Below, piece by piece: positions 30,817 to 35,217 of a DNA stretch of 35,217 nucleotides; the stretch's first letter is position 1; each line of letters starts with the position of its first letter. The translations under genes were made by a program, and so were the position numbers. The notes beneath the pieces were generated by a model, which was given only the letters and a program-made list of their open reading frames with translations, made no database searches and was not told the origin of the DNA. The DNA is from Eubacterium sp. CAG:841 (lineage in GTDB: Bacteria > Bacillota > Clostridia > Oscillospirales > CAG-272): positions 1 to 35,217 of the forward strand of contig FR898220.1 in assembly GCA_000437375.1 (NCBI GenBank). The letters are read 5' to 3'.

Positions 30817-31710
30817 ATGGAAAAGAACAATCTTAAGGGCTGGCTTTATCTTTTGCCGGCGGCGTTGCTTTTGGGCGTGTTTATGGTGTACCCGCTTGTG
30901 GATGTTTTCGTCTATTCGTTTGAAGAGGGCTTCAATTTCGCTTCTCAGTCGTTTTCTGGTACGGGCATATATAATTACCGCTATGTTCTGCATGATCCGT
31001 ATTTTCTCGCGGCACTTGAAAACACATTTGTGCTTGTGATAATAACTGTGCCGCTTTCAACGGGAACAGCGCTTCTTATATCGCTTGCGCTCAGCTCGGT
31101 GAAAAAGCTGAGAAGTCTGTTCCAGACTATATATTTTCTTCCTTACGTTACAAATACTCTTGCCGTCGGACTTGTATTTATGATACTTTTCAAAAAAACC
31201 GCGTATTCCGACGGACTCGTGAATCTGCTTATAAATCTTTTCGGCGGAAGCTCGGTCGATTTTATCGACGGTCCGCATTGGGCGAAAATGCTCGTGCTTT
31301 GTATCTATACGATCTGGATAGTAATGCCGTTCAAGATACTCATTCTTACAAGCGCAATAGCCTCGGTAAGCGACACCTATTACAACGCCGCAAAAATAGA
31401 CGGCGCATCAAGATGGAGAATATTTTCAAAAATAACCCTGCCGATGATATCGCCATCTCTGTTTTACCTTGTCGTTACGGGCTTTATCGGCGCATTCAAG
31501 GTTTACAGTGATTCTGTGGCATTGTTCGGCACAAACCTCAATGCCGCAGGAATGAACACTATAGTGGGATATATTTACGATATGCTTTACGGCGACAGCG
31601 GCGGTTATCCGTCATTTGCGTCAGCCGCAGCGATAATACTTTTTGCAATAGTGCTTACAATAACGTGCATAAACCTTATGGTAAGCAAAAAGCACGTTCA
31701 CTACTCGTAA
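30817..31710 (+). CDS. ABC importer permease, carbohydrate type (MalF-like)
   Basis: The 297-residue protein is a binding-protein-dependent transport permease with six membrane helices (first at about residues 6-28). The EAA loop that docks the ATPase is readable as YYNAAKIDGASRWRIFSKITLPMISP (about residues 188-213). This loop form and the paired second permease are typical of the carbohydrate uptake (CUT1) group. GGAGA precedes the ATG. The gene order is permease, permease, binding protein; no ATPase gene is in the unit. The sugar carried cannot be read. Confidence 0.94.
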   Translation: MEKNNLKGWLYLLPAALLLGVFMVYPLVDVFVYSFEEGFNFASQSFSGTGIYNYRYVLHDPYFLAALENTFVLVIITVPLSTGTALLISLALSSVKKLRSLFQTIYFLPYVTNTLAVGLVFMILFKKTAYSDGLVNLLINLFGGSSVDFIDGPHWAKMLVLCIYTIWIVMPFKILILTSAIASVSDTYYNAAKIDGASRWRIFSKITLPMISPSLFYLVVTGFIGAFKVYSDSVALFGTNLNAAGMNTIVGYIYDMLYGDSGGYPSFASAAAIILFAIVLTITCINLMVSKKHVHYS

Positions 31711-31721
31711 AGGTGGCTGAT

Positions 31722-32597
31722 ATGAACAATACCGTAAATTATTCAAAAATAGAAAAGCGGGCAAAAGTGCTTGATGGTGTTCGCAAAGCCCTGATATACT
31801 TTTTGCTTTCCGTATGGGGAATAGTCGTGCTGTTTCCTTTTTATTGGATGGTGCTGACCTCCGTAAAAAGCTATGGAGCGTACAGTTCGGAGCATATTCC
31901 GAAGTTTTTTACAACGTCGCCAACGCTTAAAAATTATCTTGACGCTTTTACCGAAGTGCCGCTTGCAAAGTATTTTCTCAACACGCTTATATTCACGGTG
32001 GTAACGACGGCGCTTATGCTTGCCGTAATAACGCTTGCGGCGTTTGCCTTTGCCAGACTGAATTTCAAGGGAAAGAACATAGCCTTTACGCTGTTTCTTT
32101 CGCTTATGATGCTTCCGAGCGAGCTTGTTGTAATAACAAACTTTGTAACGATAACGAATATGGGACTTCGCAATACATTCACGGGACTTATCCTCCCGTC
32201 GATAACTTCGGTGTTCTATATTTATCTTCTTAAAGAAAATTTTGCTCAGGTACCCGACGAGCTGTACTACGCCGCAAAGGTTGATGGCACCTCCGACCTC
32301 AAATATCTTTTCAAGGTGATGATACCCATATGCAAGCCGACGCTTATCACGGTCATAATACTTAAAGTCATAGAGTGCTGGAATTCGTACGTCTGGCCGC
32401 GACTCATAACAGACGATCCGAATTATTTCCTCGTTTCAAACGGTATTCAGGAGATAAGGGAAAACGGCTTCGGCAGAGAGAACATTCCCGCAATGATGGC
32501 TGCTGTCGTTGCGGTGTCGCTGCCGCTGATAATACTGTTCCTCATTTTCCGCAAGAAGATAATGGCGGGTGTTTCGAGAGGAGGCACAAAGGGATGA
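31722..32597 (+). CDS. ABC importer permease, carbohydrate type (MalG-like)
   Basis: The second permease (291 residues) has six helices, the N-terminal LLSVWGIVVLFPFYWMVLTSVK segment typical of MalG-type subunits, and the EAA loop YYAAKVDGTSDLKYLFKVMIPICKP. I chose the ATG at 31722 after AAAGGTGG, because the longer frame overlaps the first permease without a site. The C-terminal tail is short and basic (RKKIMAGVSRGGTKG). It overlaps the binding protein gene by four bases (ATGA), which couples their translation. Confidence 0.94.
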   Translation: MNNTVNYSKIEKRAKVLDGVRKALIYFLLSVWGIVVLFPFYWMVLTSVKSYGAYSSEHIPKFFTTSPTLKNYLDAFTEVPLAKYFLNTLIFTVVTTALMLAVITLAAFAFARLNFKGKNIAFTLFLSLMMLPSELVVITNFVTITNMGLRNTFTGLILPSITSVFYIYLLKENFAQVPDELYYAAKVDGTSDLKYLFKVMIPICKPTLITVIILKVIECWNSYVWPRLITDDPNYFLVSNGIQEIRENGFGRENIPAMMAAVVAVSLPLIILFLIFRKKIMAGVSRGGTKG

Positions 32598-34189
32598 AAC
32601 GGATCTGCGCAGCTGTCTTTGCGTTTGTTTTGCTCATATCCGCACTTATGGTATTTACGGGATGTCACGGTACGAAAGGTGCTGCGGTTTTCAAAGTGCC
32701 GAGCGGATTTGACACTTCGCGCGACTACGAGATAACCTTTTGGGCAAAGAACGATACAAACAAAACTCAGACAAAAATATATAAAAAAGCAATAGCCGAT
32801 TTTGAAGCGCTTTATCCGAACATAAAGGTGAATATAAGACTTTATACGGATTACGGCAAAATATATAACGATGTTATAACCAATATATCGACGGGAACGA
32901 CGCCGAACATCTGCATAACGTATCCCGACCACATTGCAACGTATATTTCGGGCTCAAACACGGTCGTAACGCTTGACGACCTTCTCACCGATAAAAAATA
33001 CGGGCTGGGCGGAAGCGAAGTAAGATTTTCTTCGCCTTCAAAGGACGAAATAGTGCAGAAATTTCTTTCGGAATGTTACCTTGACGGTCGTTGCTACGCA
33101 TTGCCTTATATGCGTTCTACAGAGGCGTGTTATATAAACAAAACATATGTCGAGGCGCTCGGCTACACTCTGCCCGAAAAGCTGACATGGGATTTTATAT
33201 GGGAGGTCTCCGAAGCGGCTACCGCCAAAAACGAGAACGGAACATATAAAGTAAACGGTCAGAAGGTTATGATACCTTTCATATACAAGTCCACCGACAA
33301 TATGATGATACAGCTGCTTCGTCAGATGGGCGCGGGTTACTCGGACGATTCGGGTGACGTGCTTATATTCAACGATACGACAAAGGATATTCTTTACACT
33401 GTTGCGGAACACGTTAAAAGCGGTGCGTTTTCAACGTTTTCCATATCGAGCTATCCCGGTAATTTTCTCAATGCAGGGCAGTGTATATTTGCAATAGACT
33501 CTACCGCCGGCGCTACATGGATGGGCAGCAATGCTCCGCTTATGGATATAAGCGATGACAAAGTGGTTGATTTTGAAATGGCGGTTATGGAGATTCCCCA
33601 GTACGATACGGAAAATCCGCAGATGATATCGCAGGGACCTTCGGTTTGTATTTTCAATAAGGAAGACCCGCAGGAGGTGCTTGCTTCATGGCTGTTTGTG
33701 CAGTATCTGCTGACAGACGGAGTTCAGATATCGTATGCGGAAACAGAGGGGTACGTTCCCGTGACGCTTACGGCGCAGAATTCGGCTGAATATAAGGATT
33801 ACCTTTCACGTGCGGGAGAGGACAACGACGAGCATTATGACGTGAAGATAAAGGCTTCAAAAATTTTGCTTGAAAATATAGACAATACATTTGTCACTCC
33901 CGTGTATAACGGATCTACATCGCTTCGTAATGCAGCCGGACAGCTTATTGAGGAAGTTGCAAAGTCCACACGTCGGAAAGAAACTGTGGATGATGCGTAT
34001 ATGTCGGCACTTTACGAAAAAATAAATGCGCTTTACAGGCTTGACCAGATAGGCGATTCGGAAAAGAAGGATTTCGGCGCTCTTCCTACGGCGTCGGTAG
34101 TGCTTATTGCCGCATTTGTCACGGCTTGGACGCTGATAATAACGTTTTCAATTATAGGATTTATAAAAAAACGAAAAAATGAAAGATAA
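32594..34189 (+). CDS. Solute-binding lipoprotein with C-terminal membrane anchor
   Basis: The protein (531 residues) starts with a lipoprotein signal (KRICAAVFAFVLLISALMVFTGC, lipobox FTGC, Cys at about residue 23). The body resembles extracellular solute-binding proteins of the carbohydrate family: YEITFWAKNDTNK, IADFEALYPNIKVNIRLY, YALPYMRSTEACYINK and LASWLFVQYL. It ends with an extra hydrophobic helix (about 500-524, SVVLIAAFVTAWTLIITFSIIGF) and a basic tail KKRKNER. Binding proteins normally lack this second anchor. It is fed to the two upstream permeases. The start at 32594 overlaps the permease stop; GGCACAAAGGG offers a weak ribosome binding site. Confidence 0.92.
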   Translation: MKRICAAVFAFVLLISALMVFTGCHGTKGAAVFKVPSGFDTSRDYEITFWAKNDTNKTQTKIYKKAIADFEALYPNIKVNIRLYTDYGKIYNDVITNISTGTTPNICITYPDHIATYISGSNTVVTLDDLLTDKKYGLGGSEVRFSSPSKDEIVQKFLSECYLDGRCYALPYMRSTEACYINKTYVEALGYTLPEKLTWDFIWEVSEAATAKNENGTYKVNGQKVMIPFIYKSTDNMMIQLLRQMGAGYSDDSGDVLIFNDTTKDILYTVAEHVKSGAFSTFSISSYPGNFLNAGQCIFAIDSTAGATWMGSNAPLMDISDDKVVDFEMAVMEIPQYDTENPQMISQGPSVCIFNKEDPQEVLASWLFVQYLLTDGVQISYAETEGYVPVTLTAQNSAEYKDYLSRAGEDNDEHYDVKIKASKILLENIDNTFVTPVYNGSTSLRNAAGQLIEEVAKSTRRKETVDDAYMSALYEKINALYRLDQIGDSEKKDFGALPTASVVLIAAFVTAWTLIITFSIIGFIKKRKNER

Positions 34190-34217
34190 GCCTCCGATTT
34201 GAGGCTTATCTTTTTAA
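34182..34217 (+). terminator. Terminator of the ABC importer operon
   Basis: AAAGATAAGCCTC (34182-34194) pairs with GAGGCTTATCTTT (34201-34213) around CGATTT, followed by TTAATTT. The left arm contains the stop codon of the binding protein. Confidence 0.93.
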
Positions 34218-34264
34218 TTTTGCATAAAAATTTTATAAAAATTGAAGAATATGCATTTTAACTA

Positions 34265-34293
34265 TTGATTTTTGAAGAACTTTATGATACACT
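34265..34293 (+). promoter_or_regulatory. Possible promoter of the lipoprotein gene
   Basis: TTGATT (34265-34270) and TACACT (34288-34293) are 17 bp apart. A TATGAT at 34283 is an alternative -10 box without a well-placed -35. Confidence 0.45.
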
Positions 34294-34343
34294 TGAATAA
34301 GTCTTTGCTATCGCACAGACACACTATTCAAAGGAGAAAAACA

Positions 34344-35195
34344 ATGAAAAAAATCGTAGCAATTTGCTTGATTCTTGCGTTTACGTTTGCAATTGCGTTT
34401 ACTGTTGCAAGCTGCGGCTCCGGAAACAATGAGACTACAAACGGAACCACAACAGCCGGTACAACAACAAACGGAACAACAAGCGGAACCACGACGCAGG
34501 AAACAACAACGACGGTAAATCGCGCAGACGAATCCAAATCAGCTGGCGTTATGACGTACGATCAGTATGTCAACGCTGATGTTGACTCAAAGGTAGTTAT
34601 CGAAGCTTACATTCAGGCTAAGCAGGTATACTCCGAGCAGTACGGCAACACAACGCTTTATCTTCAGGATGCAGACGGGGCATACTTTGTTTACAGACTC
34701 GCTTGCACGGCTGAAGATTACGCAACCTACACAATAGGTAAAAAAGTAAAGATCTCCGGCGTAAAGGCTGTATGGTCCGGCGAAGTTGAGATCACTGACG
34801 CAACGATCGAGCTTCTTGACGGTTACTATGTAGCAGAAGCAAAAGACGCAACGGCACTTCTTGCAAATGAAGAAGAGCTTATCAAGCTTCAGAATCAGCT
34901 CGTTTCATTCAAGGGACTCACAGTAGCCGCTTCCAAAGACGCTGACGATAAGGAAGTTGCATATCTCTACAAGTGGAACGGTACAGGCGCAGAAGGCGAC
35001 GACCTCTACTTCAACGTAACTCTTGACGGCAAAACATATCAGTTCCTTGTAGAGTCCGATCTCTGCGGTGCGGATACAGACGTTTACAAGGCTGTAAAGA
35101 ACCTCAAAATCGGAGACAAGATTGACGTTGAAGGCTTCCTTTATTGGTACAACGGCGTTAACCCTCACATTACAAGCGTTCAGATCGTTAAGTAA
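34344..35195 (+). CDS. Lipoprotein with Thr-rich linker and OB-like domains
   Basis: The 283-residue protein has a lipoprotein signal (KKIVAICLILAFTFAIAFTVASC, Cys at about residue 24), then a low-complexity linker of Thr, Gly and Asn (about residues 28-57), a stalk likely to cross the cell wall. The remaining part reads as two related beta-rich units. The first spans about 68-150 (DSKVVIEAYIQAKQVY, NTTLYLQDADGAYFVYRL, IGKKVKISGVKAVWSGEVEI). The second spans about 170-283 (VSFKGLTVAAS, LYFNVTLDGKTYQFLV, LKIGDKIDVEGFLYWYNGVNPHI). This pattern resembles OB-fold lipoproteins of Firmicutes. The ATG follows AAAGGAG. Function unknown; it stands alone after the importer operon. Confidence 0.85.
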   Translation: MKKIVAICLILAFTFAIAFTVASCGSGNNETTNGTTTAGTTTNGTTSGTTTQETTTTVNRADESKSAGVMTYDQYVNADVDSKVVIEAYIQAKQVYSEQYGNTTLYLQDADGAYFVYRLACTAEDYATYTIGKKVKISGVKAVWSGEVEITDATIELLDGYYVAEAKDATALLANEEELIKLQNQLVSFKGLTVAASKDADDKEVAYLYKWNGTGAEGDDLYFNVTLDGKTYQFLVESDLCGADTDVYKAVKNLKIGDKIDVEGFLYWYNGVNPHITSVQIVK

Positions 35196-35217
35196 TCAAA
35201 AACAAAAATTACGGCGG

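Noticed and set aside
34431..34516. ACA/ACC-rich tract as a CRISPR or satellite repeat
   Set aside because: It is the in-frame Thr-rich linker of the lipoprotein, with no regular repeat and spacer units.
1..35217. CRISPR arrays and tRNA or other rRNA genes
   Set aside because: Reading both strands gave no repeat-spacer pattern and no cloverleaf with the TTCRA signature that I could support. The only structured RNA genes seen are rnpB and the leaders listed.

Overview
The window reads as chromosomal DNA of an anaerobic, low-to-medium GC Bacillota, most likely a gut-type Clostridia. Supporting signs are the SepF/DivIVA division proteins, an L27 protein with a cleavable N-terminal extension beside its Prp protease, a Re-type (clostridial) citrate synthase operon, sigma-A promoters with TTGACA and TATAAT boxes 16-18 bp apart, and strong AGGAGG ribosome binding sites. 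I cannot name the species.

Layout. 1-1380 is the C-terminal part of a large serine recombinase, cut by the window edge, followed by about 560 bp of element debris that includes a degraded copy of part of the recombinase. sepF stands alone at 1941. 2533-5044 is a compact switch-like locus: a prepilin-type surface protein read leftwards from a consensus promoter, flanked by two small Cro/CI-type regulators, with three evenly sized TAGAC-N7-GTCTA operators laid over that promoter. A membrane protein and the RNase P RNA follow.

6476-11790 is a four-gene operon (Re-citrate synthase, FCD-type GntR regulator, aconitase, isocitrate dehydrogenase), the oxidative branch from acetyl-CoA and oxaloacetate to 2-oxoglutarate. 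A TTGTATACAA palindrome lies in its leader. An M6-like metalloprotease without a signal peptide and a seven-helix membrane protein follow, divergently transcribed. 14140-15300 is rplU-prp-rpmA with a probable L21 leader and no obg. A hexose phosphate mutase and a 5'-truncated yebC read leftwards and meet divIVA head to head with only 5 bases between the reading frames, an apparent rearrangement breakpoint.

17302-24527 is a long rightward run: divIVA, lspA, rluD, a HAD phosphatase, queA, miaA, a HlyD-like membrane protein and yggS. Three copies of a TATAC-AARA-GTATA palindrome follow stop codons in this run. A C_GCAxxG_C_C protein and an RlmI-like methyltransferase read leftwards. An acyl-CoA ligase, a 48-residue membrane peptide, a COG2509-type FAD oxidoreductase and a YjjG-like HAD protein read rightwards to a terminator at 30450.

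30487-30682 holds what looks like a decayed PadR-type regulator whose promoter, palindromic operator and terminator remain intact. The window ends with a carbohydrate-type ABC importer (two permeases and a solute-binding lipoprotein with an extra C-terminal membrane anchor, no ATPase) and a Thr-rich lipoprotein.

The strongest candidates for new biology are the pilin/XRE operator locus, the recurring palindrome in the queA-miaA-yggS run, the yebC/divIVA junction and the PadR relic. All functions are inferred from sequence reading alone; no database search was run.
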